A stretch of DNA of 47,497 nt from Desulfobacteraceae bacterium (GCA_003599575.1 QZKV01000171.1:1-47497); one strand, 5' to 3'; shown: positions 7,818-16,384, counted from the first letter of the stretch. Numbers and translations: made by a program. Notes: a model not told the origin generated them from the sequence alone.

Positions 7818-8207
7818 ATGTCTGTTGACGATGCCCGCATTCTAGTGATCGATGATGATCCATTCGTCCGTGACTTTGCCGTGCATGCCATTGAATTCAC
7901 CACCAACCGGCAGGTCGCCACATTTGAAAGCGGTTTTCGGGCCTGGCAGTTCATTCTGGACCAAAGCAGCCATATGGATGTGGTCATTGCGGACGCCAAC
8001 ATTCCGGATATGAACGGATTGGAGCTGCTGGAGCGCATCAAAAAGCAGTTCCCCGAGAAAATTTTCATTCTCACGTCGAGCAACTCCGCACATGAAAAGA
8101 CAGCCTATCAGATGGGCGCTGATGCATTTCTCTCAAAACCATTCGATATCAATGATCTATTCACCATCATGGATAAACTCATTTTATCACCCGCCGATCC
8201 AAGGTGA
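7818..8207 (+). CDS. Single-domain response regulator (CheY-like receiver)
   Basis: The 129-residue protein is one receiver domain: acidic pocket IDDDP (about 13-16), phosphoacceptor in IADANIP (about D58), threonine/serine in LTSSNS and lysine in LSKPF. There is no output domain. Its ATG directly follows the stop codon of the repeat protein at 7398-7817 with no gap. No histidine kinase gene lies next to it, so the kinase partner must come from elsewhere, for example one of the kinases at 10.6-30.5 kb. A role relaying phosphate to, or regulating, the co-transcribed repeat protein is inference. Confidence 0.9.
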   Translation: MSVDDARILVIDDDPFVRDFAVHAIEFTTNRQVATFESGFRAWQFILDQSSHMDVVIADANIPDMNGLELLERIKKQFPEKIFILTSSNSAHEKTAYQMGADAFLSKPFDINDLFTIMDKLILSPADPR

Positions 8208-8269
8208 ATGGCCCCATCCTTTCCGCCGCAAGAGAGTAACCCTGGCGGGAGAGCCGCACACAGTTAAGA

Positions 8270-8335
8270 ACAACCCAACAAACTCAACAAACCCAACAAA
8301 CTCAACAAACTCAACAAACTCAACAACCCGACAAC
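8270..8335 (+). repeat. Low-complexity AACCCAACAA/AACTCAACAA array
   Basis: This is a purine/pyrimidine-biased run built from 10-base units such as AACTCAACAA and AACCCAACAA, repeated about six times between the receiver gene and the DUF4124 gene. The same sequence type occurs at 16462-16618 (opposite strand), 16989-17102 and 37826-37903 (opposite strand). The lack of G on the plus strand would keep RNA from it unstructured. Confidence 0.75.
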
Positions 8336-8365
8336 CGACGTTTTCCCTTAACCCAAGGAGGTGAC

Positions 8366-8890
8366 ATGCGCATATGGAAAGCAGCGCTGCTTTCAGTTGT
8401 TTTGTCGCTGGCCGCAACGATCGCTTCTTCGGAAACCCTTTACAAGTGGATCGACGGTCAAGGCGTGCAAAGATTCAGCAACCAACCGCCGCCATCGGAC
8501 GTTGAGGCGTATGAAACCTTTGAAAGTGCTCCCGAGCCTTCGTCCGATAGCGGCCAGAGAGAAGAATTCAAACACATGCTGCAGAAAGTGGAGCAGGAAA
8601 ATCGCCAAAACGAAGCACAAGCCAGGCAAGAGGCATCGCAACGCGCCAACGAAAAAAAACGCAAAGCCGAAGCCGAACGCCGGTTCCGCATCCAGGCCGA
8701 ACGGCAGGATCTGGAGCGACAGATAGAGGCGATCGAAAAACGCGCCTTGGGACCGAATTTTACCCAAGGCATGCGCCAAGCCCAAATCGAGCAGATCAAA
8801 CTGAAGATCGAGGCCTTGGAAGAATCGGGGAAGACCGGTACAGTTCCAAAGAACAGCCAAGGCGCTGAAGCGGGAAGATCGACGTACTGA
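8366..8890 (+). CDS. DUF4124 domain-containing exported protein with coiled coil
   Basis: The 174-residue protein has a signal peptide (about 1-22, ...AATIASS), followed by a DUF4124 domain (ETLYKWIDGQGVQRFSNQPP, about 23-45). A long charged coiled coil then runs to about residue 155, rich in Q, R, E and K, with an alanine/serine tail. DUF4124 is an N-terminal domain of small periplasmic proteins whose role is not established. The start is certain: AAGGAGGTGAC sits directly before the ATG, the strongest ribosome site in the window. It follows a low-complexity array and looks like its own transcription unit. Confidence 0.85.
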   Translation: MRIWKAALLSVVLSLAATIASSETLYKWIDGQGVQRFSNQPPPSDVEAYETFESAPEPSSDSGQREEFKHMLQKVEQENRQNEAQARQEASQRANEKKRKAEAERRFRIQAERQDLERQIEAIEKRALGPNFTQGMRQAQIEQIKLKIEALEESGKTGTVPKNSQGAEAGRSTY

Positions 8891-8963
8891 AGATCGACCC
8901 TACCGGAATATGGAAAGCGAAATGCTTCTTATTCTCCGTGCCCGTTGCGATGAGTGATCGAAG

Positions 8964-8986
8964 GCATAAATTCAGTGACGTATAAT
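8964..8986 (+). repeat. Short dispersed sequence GCATAA-TTC-GACGTATAA
   Basis: The 23 bases here match 37769-37791 except at about five positions; both contain GCATAA, TTC and GACGTATAA. The second copy starts on the last base of the stop codon of the RACo-like gene. Similar 'ttcggggacgtataac' segments are associated in other genomes with REP-type elements; that comparison is from memory. Confidence 0.4.
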
Positions 8987-8999
8987 CTTGTCTTCAATA

Positions 9000-9148
9000 A
9001 CGTACCGCTTGGGGGGATTTGCTTTGTCGGTGAATTGGCCGGCCTCGGGGTCGGTATCGGAATCGGCATCGGTATCGAATTCGATTGCGACCCCGATACC
9101 GACCCCGACCCCGAATAGTTGGTCATAATATTCAGGAATATGTGTACT
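9000..9148. repeat. Dispersed palindromic GGTATC element, copy A
   Basis: The element starts ACGTACCGCTT with GGGGGATTTGCT and GGTGAATTGG. It then has GGGGTCGGTATCGG-type hexamer repeats reading into their own reverse complement (CCGATACCGACCCCGA), and ends CCGAATAGTT...AATATT...GGAATATGT. Copy B at 16811-16947 follows the same order with a few changes. It can fold into a long GC-rich hairpin. It ends 4 bases before the stop codon of the last gene of the SulP operon (9153-9581), so it could act as a terminator or 3' stabiliser for that transcript. Confidence 0.75.
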
Positions 9149-9152
9149 ACGG

Positions 9153-9581
9153 TTACCACCCTTTGGCCGTGAGGATGCTCTTGAGTTTGTTTTCCATCTG
9201 TTTTTCGACCAGCACCATCTTCCGGGCCTGGGCCTGTTTAATTTTTTCGGTCAGCTTGTCCAGATCGGCCGGCTTTTCGACGAAATCCATGGCTCCCAGC
9301 TTCATGGCCTCGATGCCCTTTTCAAGAGTGGCATGACCTGTGAGCAAAATGACCTGCAGGGCCGGATTGCGCTCTTTAATGGCTTTTAACGTTTGAATGC
9401 CATCTACGCCGGGCATCATGAGGTCCAGCACAATGGCGTCAAAACCGCCGTTTTCCACCTGCTGCAAAGCCTCCTGGGCCGATTCGGCCGTTGTGACCTG
9501 CATGCCCCTGGCGGTCATACGCTCGGACATGACGGATAAAAAGCCTTTTTCATCGTCCACGAGCAGAACTCTTTCACCCAT
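9153..9581 (-). CDS. Single-domain response regulator with basic C-terminal tail
   Basis: The 142-residue protein has a complete receiver (about 1-120): VDDE pocket, phosphoacceptor in VLDLMMPGVDG, LLTGHA and lysine in VEKPA. A further helical tail is rich in K, Q and E (KIKQAQARKMVLVEKQ...). There is no DNA-binding domain. AAAGGAGG lies before the ATG. It is the last gene of the minus-strand operon that begins with TetR and SulP, 33 bases after the kinase-like gene at 9615-10271. The likely role is phosphoacceptor or phosphate sink in the transport-linked relay, from context. Confidence 0.92.
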   Translation of the reverse strand: MGERVLLVDDEKGFLSVMSERMTARGMQVTTAESAQEALQQVENGGFDAIVLDLMMPGVDGIQTLKAIKERNPALQVILLTGHATLEKGIEAMKLGAMDFVEKPADLDKLTEKIKQAQARKMVLVEKQMENKLKSILTAKGW

Positions 9582-9614
9582 GGTGTACCTCCTTTGAGCT
9601 GAATCCGGTAAGGA

Positions 9615-10271
9615 TCAGCAGTTGGGTAACTCGATAGTAATGCGCCCGGCCGTCCCATCCACCCTAAAAGTTGCATTTAAGGCGCTCAACAGGGTGGCTT
9701 CGATTTCCTGGGGAAACGATCCTGCGCCTGTCTCCAATAAACCATTCAAGGGTTCAACGCTGATTTGGACGCCATCTTCGGAACGGGCGGTCTGCAAAAT
9801 TATGGTTTGGCCCGGCAGCGCTGTTTGCAGGGCAAAATTCAAGCAGCGGCCCAGAAGAATCAACAGCCAAAAGGGCGCCGTCCTGATAGGGGCCGGGGCC
9901 ACGGCCGGGGCAAAGGAAAAGGCGACCTGGTGCATGGCGGCTTCGCGCAGGGACAATTCCGACACCAAAGCAACCAGATCGTTCAGATCGATCGATTTGA
10001 ACGGATCGTCCACGCTGTGGGCGAACCTGTTCATGTTCTTGATAATTTTATCAGCCCGCTGGGTCTGCTCTTCAATACGCGCCGCCACCACCTTGAATCG
10101 GGCGGGATCGACCGGCATGCCCTTGTCCATCATCAGCAGGTAGTCGTTCAGCAATCCTGCGTTTTCCTTGATGATGGCCAGTACATTCTTCAATTCATGT
10201 GAAACAGAGGCCGTGGTGCGGCCGAAGTATTGCAGGCCGGCTTGACCGATAAGGTCCGGAAGCGTGCTCAT
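9615..10271 (-). CDS. Histidine kinase-like protein lacking an ATP-binding site
   Basis: The 218-residue soluble protein has a HisKA-type dimerisation and phosphoacceptor segment with H25 in ASVSHELKNVLAII and a long second helix (about 70-100). The C-terminal half (about 110-218) keeps the spacing of an HATPase domain and ends in beta-rich GRITIELP, but the N box, G1 (DxGxG) and G2 (GxGLGL) motifs cannot be found. It therefore probably cannot autophosphorylate. It may act as a histidine phosphotransfer protein between kinases and receivers, or as a phosphatase or scaffold. Its ATG overlaps the stop of the upstream receiver (ATGA), and another receiver follows, so it is sandwiched between two phosphoacceptors. 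Confidence 0.75.
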   Translation of the reverse strand: MSTLPDLIGQAGLQYFGRTTASVSHELKNVLAIIKENAGLLNDYLLMMDKGMPVDPARFKVVAARIEEQTQRADKIIKNMNRFAHSVDDPFKSIDLNDLVALVSELSLREAAMHQVAFSFAPAVAPAPIRTAPFWLLILLGRCLNFALQTALPGQTIILQTARSEDGVQISVEPLNGLLETGAGSFPQEIEATLLSALNATFRVDGTAGRITIELPNC

Positions 10272-10642
10272 GGCGTACCTCCCTCAGGCTGCATCAGTTT
10301 CTTCATCAGGCGGATCAGATGTTCGATGTCGATGGGTTTGACCAGATAGCAGGCCTCGCCCTCCCGGCAGGAGACTTCCTTGAAATCGGTCTCCGATCCA
10401 TACCCGGTCAAAAAAATGAATTTCATATGCGGGTAGAGCGATTGCAGGCGTTCGCGCAATTCCAATCCTCCCAGGCGGGGCATTTTTACATCCAGTACGG
10501 CCAGATCATACGGTTTGGATGCCGCACGGTCGAGGGCTTCCCGGCCGTTGGTGACCCAGTCCGCTTCAATGCCGCGCATGTCAAGCCTTTCGGCCAATGC
10601 GGAGGCCAGATCGGCTTCGTCATCCACTAAAAGTACACGCAT
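10268..10642 (-). CDS. Single-domain response regulator
   Basis: The 124-residue receiver has VDDE pocket residues, phosphoacceptor in VLDVKMPRLGG, FLTGYG and lysine in LVKPI, with no output domain. An AAAGGA precedes the ATG. Its 5' end overlaps the 3' end of the dCache kinase gene by 23 bases and its 3' end overlaps the degenerate kinase gene by 4 bases. Translation is therefore coupled through this part of the operon. The upstream kinase (10620-12374) is its obvious phosphodonor. Confidence 0.92.
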   Translation of the reverse strand: MRVLLVDDEADLASALAERLDMRGIEADWVTNGREALDRAASKPYDLAVLDVKMPRLGGLELRERLQSLYPHMKFIFLTGYGSETDFKEVSCREGEACYLVKPIDIEHLIRLMKKLMQPEGGTP

Positions 10643-12374
10643 GGTCCTGTCCTTTCCGGCTCATGCTGCCGGGCAGGTGGATCGTAAAACAGGTGCCTTG
10701 GCCTACTGCACTGGTCACCTCGATCTCTGCGCCGATTTCATGAACCAAATTGTAGGTGATGGACAATCCCAAACCGGTGCCGCCCTGGCCTGTCTTGGTT
10801 GAAAAGAACGGCTCGAAAATGCGATGCAGGTCTTCGGCGGGGATGCCGCATCCGTCATCACAGATCCGCATCGACACTCCGTCCGCCACGGGTTGAACCC
10901 CGATTTCCAGATGACCGTCATCGCCCATGGCGGCAAAGGCGTTGTTGATGATGTTCAAGAGAATCTGCTGTAGCTTGCCCCGGTCGGTCTCGATGGGCGC
11001 AATGTTCGCGGCGATATCCAGCCGGATCTGAATCGCGCGCACTTGCGCCTCTCTTTCCACAAAGCTGATGACCTCGCGTACGACCTCTTCCAGTTTCAAT
11101 TTTTCGATGGAGGCATCGAAATTGCGGGCAAAGGTCAGCAGCCGTTTGGTGATTTTGCCGGCGCGTTGTACCGAACCGATAATAGCGTCCACGATGCCGA
11201 TCAATTTCTCATCAGCGGCATACTGGCGTTTGATCGTAAAAAGATCTTTGATCAATCCGGCCTTCTCGTTGATGATGGCCAACGGGTTGTTGATTTCATG
11301 CGCCACGCCGGCGGCCATCCGCCCGATGGAAGCCATCTTGTTGGCATACTCGACCTGATGCAGGCTCATAAGCCGTTTTTCATCGGCCAGATGCATGTTG
11401 CGCACCATGTAGGTGGCCGTTCCAAAGATCACCGCCAAAATCAGGGTGACGCTGAAAACCAGGAACAGGATCAGCTTCAGCCGGGTGCTGCGCCAGGGCT
11501 GCATCAGGTCCTGCTGGCTCTTGGCCACCATCAGAATAAAGGGCGTTCCCTCGATGAAACGGTACCCGACCAGCAGTGTTTCACCTCTGGCGTTGGCACC
11601 CTCCATCACCTGGGTGCTCGGGTAGTATTCCGGGACCGGCAAGGAGAGTTTGTCCAGAACGCGGCCATAGTAGCGCGAATTGGTCTGCAGGATGCCGCGC
11701 GCATTCACGATGAAGGCGTCTCCCAGGCCGCTCAATTCCATATGGGCCAGCAGCTCTTCAAACGGCTTGATGCCCAGGGATGCGCGCAGGACTTGAAAGG
11801 AGCCGTCCGGCAGGCTCTGTTTGACCGCAATGATCAAATGCGGCACCTGCCGGTAGCCCAAGAAAACGTCACTGATGTAGATACCGCGGTCCACCACCAG
11901 CTGGAACCAGGGTTGATCATGATAATCCTTGTGTTCCAGGCGGAAAGGACCCACATAGGCGATCTGATCGCCGTCCGCACCGATGACTCCCAGGTCCATG
12001 AATCCTCCGCCGAAACTCTTCTTCAAACTGCCGAGAATGGCTTCCAGCCGCTCCGGATCGCTCAGCGCCGCGGGTGAGTTGTCGCGCACGATAAAATCCA
12101 GGGCCGACTGGCGTTCGCTAAGAAAAAAACCGATGACCCGGCGCGCATTGGAGACCACGCGGGCCGTTCGCAAACGGAACTCCTGCTCGAGAGCCTGCTC
12201 GGTCACCTTATAGTCCACCAGAGTGATGAAGATCAGCGGGACCAGGGCCACTACACCGGTCAGCAAAATCGACCATTTCCAGATGCGCCGGTAATTGAAC
12301 AGATATCTGGACGCGCCCGGGGAAGAGGGGCGAACGTTCCAGAAAGCCGGTTTTATTTTTTCAAGCAACATCAT
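10620..12374 (-). CDS. dCache sensor histidine kinase (SulP operon)
   Basis: Taking the ATG at 12372-12374 (AGGG 8 bases upstream), the protein is about 584 residues. A GTG at 12410 and an ATG at 12401 are in-frame alternatives with weaker sites. A membrane helix precedes an extracytoplasmic double-Cache domain containing YVGPFRLEHKDY, YISDVFLGYRQVPH and IIAV. A second membrane helix follows, then HisKA with GVAHEINNPLAI and HATPase with NIINNAF, DDGCGIP and GGTGLGLSI; all are intact. dCache domains bind small ligands, often carboxylates or amino acids. It is a paralogue of the kinases at 24432 and 26637. It lies inside the SulP operon, so it may report on an anion taken up by that transporter. 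Confidence 0.92.
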   Translation of the reverse strand: MMLLEKIKPAFWNVRPSSPGASRYLFNYRRIWKWSILLTGVVALVPLIFITLVDYKVTEQALEQEFRLRTARVVSNARRVIGFFLSERQSALDFIVRDNSPAALSDPERLEAILGSLKKSFGGGFMDLGVIGADGDQIAYVGPFRLEHKDYHDQPWFQLVVDRGIYISDVFLGYRQVPHLIIAVKQSLPDGSFQVLRASLGIKPFEELLAHMELSGLGDAFIVNARGILQTNSRYYGRVLDKLSLPVPEYYPSTQVMEGANARGETLLVGYRFIEGTPFILMVAKSQQDLMQPWRSTRLKLILFLVFSVTLILAVIFGTATYMVRNMHLADEKRLMSLHQVEYANKMASIGRMAAGVAHEINNPLAIINEKAGLIKDLFTIKRQYAADEKLIGIVDAIIGSVQRAGKITKRLLTFARNFDASIEKLKLEEVVREVISFVEREAQVRAIQIRLDIAANIAPIETDRGKLQQILLNIINNAFAAMGDDGHLEIGVQPVADGVSMRICDDGCGIPAEDLHRIFEPFFSTKTGQGGTGLGLSITYNLVHEIGAEIEVTSAVGQGTCFTIHLPGSMSRKGQDHACTFSG

Positions 12375-12409
12375 GGGTTGACCCTGCCAAAGATAACTCA
12401 TCCAGCCCA

Positions 12410-13636
12410 CTATAGCCGAGCGGCATTCTTCTGCCGGATCTTTTCATTGGCGCTTTTGATGGTGGCGCTGAGCTCCTCCACGTCCACAGGCTTTTGCAGA
12501 TAGGCAAAGGCGCCCAGTTGCATGCACATCAGCCGGTCGGACTCCGAACCGTGCCCGGTCAGGATGATCACTTCGATCTCCGGCTGGGTCGCCTTGACCC
12601 GGCGCAGCACTTCGATGCCGTCGATGCCCGGCATTTTGAGATCCAGGATCATCACATCCGGGGTATCCTCGCGAACCACCTCCAGTGCCGATTCGCCGTC
12701 GTAGGCCACGGCTGATCCCATGTCGCGCATGAGCAGCCTCTCGGACAAAGTTTGTACAAACTCACGTTCGTCATCCACAAGAAGTATTTTAGAGGGCATA
12801 TTAAAATCCTGTTTGCGGTAGATGTCGGCCTGGTAAAACCCGGGCCCGACTTTGGTTTGCACGCTTTTGACGCCGGGTACTGCGTCGGCAATGGATTTGA
12901 GCTCGCTCTCCAGACGGTTGAGCATCAGGACATGTTTGTTGATGGTCAGCAGAACCGCGCCATCCCTGGCCTGCACCCCGGCCTGATGGCCTTCCCGCAC
13001 CAGCGCCGTTTCGACCAGCGCAGACAGCTGAAAATCGTCGACAGCCCGGCGGCCGCGTTCGGTAATGCGCACGACGGCTGAAGCGGCATTCTCCGCAATG
13101 GCGGCGGCGATCGCGGCGGCCTCCATTTTATCCGTGGGCATAACCATGTCATATAACTCAGCGGCCCATGGATCAGCTCTGTCTAAAAGCATTTTGGTCC
13201 ATTCGGCCCGGTCCTCCTCCTGCTTGTGGATCAATTTGAGCGCCTCCTGATCCTGGACATGCAGTTCGGCAGCCGCTTTGGCGGTGCGAAACTTGAGGTC
13301 AGCGATCAGGCAGACCCGCAGCACATGGCTGATAGAGCGCGGAATGAGCTGGCCTGCGAATCCGCTGATCACCAGGCGATCGGCGCTGAGGGCGTGTGCC
13401 ACGGCCAGGCGCAGGTGGGCCAGGGTGCGCTCCCGTTCGTGCGTGAATTTATTGAAGACCGATGCTCTGGAAGAAAAAGCGCGTTCGATTTTGGTTTCAG
13501 GTATGCCGGATTTCTGGCTGGCCTGCACGACAAGATCGGCATCGGTCAGCAGTTGGAAGCCGGTCCGTTCGATCAATGCGCGGACCACCGCCTCTTCGTT
13601 ACAGAAACTACCGCTGAAAACAGTTACACTTGACAT
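12410..13636 (-). CDS. Cytidylate kinase-like domain fused to a receiver domain
   Basis: The 408-residue protein has an N-terminal domain (about 1-195) resembling the cytidylate-kinase-like family: VTVFSG start, then TDADLVVQASQKSGIPE, the HVLRVCLIADLKFR strand and the DRAEW/DPWAAELYDMVMPTDK end. A BON-like alpha/beta segment follows (about 200-270). The C-terminal receiver (about 283-400) has VDDE, phosphoacceptor in ILDLKMPGIDG, ILTGHG and lysine in LQKPV. The P-loop region reads SGSFCNEE rather than a G-x4-GK-S/T loop, so nucleotide-kinase activity is doubtful. A strong GGGAGAG site precedes the start. It lies 12 bases after the SulP gene and its stop overlaps the GTG alternative start of the kinase gene. 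It may be a phosphorylation-controlled regulator of the SulP transporter. Confidence 0.85.
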   Translation of the reverse strand: MSSVTVFSGSFCNEEAVVRALIERTGFQLLTDADLVVQASQKSGIPETKIERAFSSRASVFNKFTHERERTLAHLRLAVAHALSADRLVISGFAGQLIPRSISHVLRVCLIADLKFRTAKAAAELHVQDQEALKLIHKQEEDRAEWTKMLLDRADPWAAELYDMVMPTDKMEAAAIAAAIAENAASAVVRITERGRRAVDDFQLSALVETALVREGHQAGVQARDGAVLLTINKHVLMLNRLESELKSIADAVPGVKSVQTKVGPGFYQADIYRKQDFNMPSKILLVDDEREFVQTLSERLLMRDMGSAVAYDGESALEVVREDTPDVMILDLKMPGIDGIEVLRRVKATQPEIEVIILTGHGSESDRLMCMQLGAFAYLQKPVDVEELSATIKSANEKIRQKNAARL

Positions 13637-13648
13637 AGATCTCTCCCG

Positions 13649-15781
13649 TTAATTCTCGATGAGACGGCACACGGTCAGCAACGGACAGGCCTGTTCCAGG
13701 CTCAACCTGTGGGACACGGGGTGCACCGCGCTGATAGCCTTCTCCATGGTTGCGAAAATATGGTTTTCGCCTATTTTTTCCGGCAGGTGGGTGCGCCGCA
13801 AGACGCTCATGACCGCTTCGTTGACGCCGCTCAAGGAGATATCCACCCCGGCGCTGCGCACCCGGTCGATCAACAGTGACAAGGTCTCTTCTCCCGAAGC
13901 ATCGATATCGTTGATCCCGTTGCAGACCATGATGAGATGGTTCAACCCCTTCTTGGCACGCATGATCTCCATGATTTTATCTTCCAGGTAGCTGGAGTTG
14001 GCGAAAAACAGCGGGCCGTCGAAGCGCACCATGGCCACATGCTCGCACTCTTTCAAACCGTGGGTCGAAACGCAGCGCAAGGACTGGTCGTCGGCGCGCG
14101 CCAGGGAGACCACTTTGGGTCGCATGCTCTTGTAAAGGAAAACCAGCAATGACAGGCTCACGCCGATCATGATGCCCTTGTCCAGATGGGGTGCAAAGGC
14201 CAGGGTCGCGGCAAAAGAGATGATGGAAATGGCGCCGTCGTACCATTTGGCGCGCCAGGCGTGCACGAAACCGGAGACATTGATCAGGCCGATCACGGCC
14301 ATCATGATCACCGCGGCCAGCACCGATTGGGGCAGGTGATAGAGCAGGGGCGTGAAAAACAACAATGCGATCACCACTGTCGCGCTGGTAAAGACGCTGG
14401 AAAGGCCGGATACGGCGCCGGCTTGCAGGTTGACCGCCGACCGGGAAAAGGAACCCGAGACAGGATAGCTCTTACCCAGCGCACCGAGCATGTTGGCCAG
14501 ACCCTGCCCGATCAACTCCTGATTCGGATCGAGCCGCTGGCCGGTTTTGGCAGCCATGGCCTTGGCGATGGAGATGGCTTCCATGAAACCCAGAAGCGAG
14601 ATAATGACCGCGAAGGGAAACAGGCGGCCGATGACCTTCCAGTTTATTTCCGGGATGCTCAGACTCGGCAGGCCGCTAGGAATGCTGCCGATTACGGCGC
14701 CGCCGCCCATCATGATGATCCGGTTTCCTTCCAAAGATGCATTGCCTATTTTAATATGCCAGGCGCGTCCGTCCGTTTTGGCACCGGGCGGCACCTCCAC
14801 TTCTGAGTAAAAGATAATCTTTTCCCCGCCTTGGGGTACTCCTTTAAAAATCATGGAACGCAGCCCTTGGCGAGCCAGGTGGACCTCTTCCCTGAGCTGC
14901 TGCATGCGAACATTGATCAGATCGGCCTGGTGTCGGCCATTGAGCACGCCCACCGCATCTTGGGTTTCGGTGGCTTGATCCATGGCGTGACTTACCTCGG
15001 TGCGCTGTAGCGAAAGGGCGGCGATACCGCCGGTGGTCGCGTTGAATTGATCGATAAGCTCTTGGGCCTGCTGTGATCTGATGTGCTCCCGTTCAATGGT
15101 GCGGTTGTGCTCAAAGCCGGTTCCCCAAGAGACCAGCGTGGTCAGCACCACGGCCACCAAGACGTTGGGAATGCGCGGCCAGAAAATTTTGAGCCCGTAC
15201 ATCACCCCGAACGCGAATACACCTATCAGCAAAGTGGGCCAGTGGGTATAGTGCAGGGCGGCCTGGATGACGCGCCAAATGGTTTCGTAGTAGTGCTCAG
15301 CCGTGTCCACATACACCCCGAACATACTGGAAAGCTGCGAGGAGGCGATAATGATCGCGCCTGCATTGGTAAAACCGTTGACCACGGGGTGGGATAGAAA
15401 ATTCACAACCAAGCCGAGCTTGAGAACACCCAACAGGAACTGAAAGCCGCCCACCATCAGGGCCAGCAAAATGGCATAGGCGATGTAGCCCTCGCTGCCG
15501 GCGGTGGCCAGCGGCTCGAGGGAGGCCGCTGTCATCAGTGACACCACCGCCACCGGTCCCGTGGCCAGTTGCCGGCTGGAGCCGAACAAGGCCGCGATCA
15601 TGGGCGGCAGAAATGCCGCATACAACCCGTAATAGGCCGGCAGCCCGGCCAATTGGGCATAGGCCATGGACTGGGGGATCAAAACGAGCGCGACCGTCAG
15701 TCCGGCGATCGCATCTGTTTTAAATTGGCTCAGCCCGTAGTCCTGGAACCACTTGAGGAACGGAAAGACCTTGGAAAGCAT
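13649..15781 (-). CDS. SulP-family inorganic anion transporter with STAS domain
   Basis: The 710-residue membrane protein has the SulP signature near its start (AGLTVALVLIPQSMAYAQLA, residues 26-45), many membrane helices, the conserved GSIPSGLP, and a C-terminal STAS domain (about 575-680) with DIDASGEETL. SulP proteins carry sulfate, bicarbonate or other anions; in a sulfate reducer sulfate uptake is likely. Between the helix ending near residue 220 and GSIPSGLP (about 365) lies an extra soluble segment of about 135 residues, coiled-coil-like then beta-rich, absent from ordinary SulP proteins. The start lies 3 bases after the TetR stop codon, with its AGGAG inside the TetR 3' end, so the two are coupled. 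Confidence 0.93.
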   Translation of the reverse strand: MLSKVFPFLKWFQDYGLSQFKTDAIAGLTVALVLIPQSMAYAQLAGLPAYYGLYAAFLPPMIAALFGSSRQLATGPVAVVSLMTAASLEPLATAGSEGYIAYAILLALMVGGFQFLLGVLKLGLVVNFLSHPVVNGFTNAGAIIIASSQLSSMFGVYVDTAEHYYETIWRVIQAALHYTHWPTLLIGVFAFGVMYGLKIFWPRIPNVLVAVVLTTLVSWGTGFEHNRTIEREHIRSQQAQELIDQFNATTGGIAALSLQRTEVSHAMDQATETQDAVGVLNGRHQADLINVRMQQLREEVHLARQGLRSMIFKGVPQGGEKIIFYSEVEVPPGAKTDGRAWHIKIGNASLEGNRIIMMGGGAVIGSIPSGLPSLSIPEINWKVIGRLFPFAVIISLLGFMEAISIAKAMAAKTGQRLDPNQELIGQGLANMLGALGKSYPVSGSFSRSAVNLQAGAVSGLSSVFTSATVVIALLFFTPLLYHLPQSVLAAVIMMAVIGLINVSGFVHAWRAKWYDGAISIISFAATLAFAPHLDKGIMIGVSLSLLVFLYKSMRPKVVSLARADDQSLRCVSTHGLKECEHVAMVRFDGPLFFANSSYLEDKIMEIMRAKKGLNHLIMVCNGINDIDASGEETLSLLIDRVRSAGVDISLSGVNEAVMSVLRRTHLPEKIGENHIFATMEKAISAVHPVSHRLSLEQACPLLTVCRLIEN

Positions 15782-15784
15782 GGG

Positions 15785-16384
15785 TTAACTCCTGACCGAT
15801 GGCAAGTTGTTCTGCAAAAGCGTGCGGCAGGAATGGACCACGTCTTCGTACAGCACGCCCGCGTCATACAATTGATAATTGTGAAATCGAACCAGTCCGT
15901 CCACCATCGTGAAAACGATCATGGCCAAACGGCGCGCCGGCGCGGCGCGGATGGAGCCGTCCTTCTGGCCGGCGGCGACGGCATGTTCGAAAATGTCGAT
16001 CAAACAATTGTAAATGGCCTCAAGGCAGTCGTGGCAGGTGGGATTGACGCGCGCCAGCTCGTAAGCGTCGTGCCGGTGCAGCAGCATGAATCGATCTTCC
16101 ATCTGGGCAACCATGTGCATGTAGAAGGCGATCACCTCCTCCACCATCTGCAGGCCCGACTCGAATTGGTGTTCGTCGCGGTAACGCGTAAATTCCGCAA
16201 TGATATCCTGCTGAAAGGATTTGAGAATGGCTAAAAACAGTTCTTCCTTGTTTTTGTAATGATAAAAGATGGTGCCTTGGGCCACATCGGTGAGATTGGC
16301 AAGCTCGGCTACCGAGGCCTCCTTGTAACCCTTGACGGCCAAGAGATGGGTGGCTGCACGCAGAATTTCTGCTTTTTTGGACAT
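15785..16384 (-). CDS. TetR/AcrR-family transcriptional regulator
   Basis: The 199-residue protein has an N-terminal TetR helix-turn-helix (about 1-50): ILRAATHLLAVKGYKEASV...DVAQGTIFYHYKNKEELF is the family signature. A helical ligand-binding half follows (about 60-195) with no recognisable specificity. It is first in the operon with SulP. A palindrome of TetR type (16409-16422) lies 25-38 bases upstream of its start, so autorepression of the whole seven-gene operon is likely. The effector is unknown; an anion-derived metabolite or acyl-CoA would fit the family and context. It is the only DNA-binding regulator in the 9-30 kb signalling region. Confidence 0.93.
   Translation of the reverse strand: MSKKAEILRAATHLLAVKGYKEASVAELANLTDVAQGTIFYHYKNKEELFLAILKSFQQDIIAEFTRYRDEHQFESGLQMVEEVIAFYMHMVAQMEDRFMLLHRHDAYELARVNPTCHDCLEAIYNCLIDIFEHAVAAGQKDGSIRAAPARRLAMIVFTMVDGLVRFHNYQLYDAGVLYEDVVHSCRTLLQNNLPSVRS

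Noticed and set aside
11043..12077. A 344-codon plus-strand frame opposite the dCache kinase
   Set aside because: Histidine/glutamine-rich composition typical of an antisense shadow; the kinase motifs on the other strand are unambiguous.
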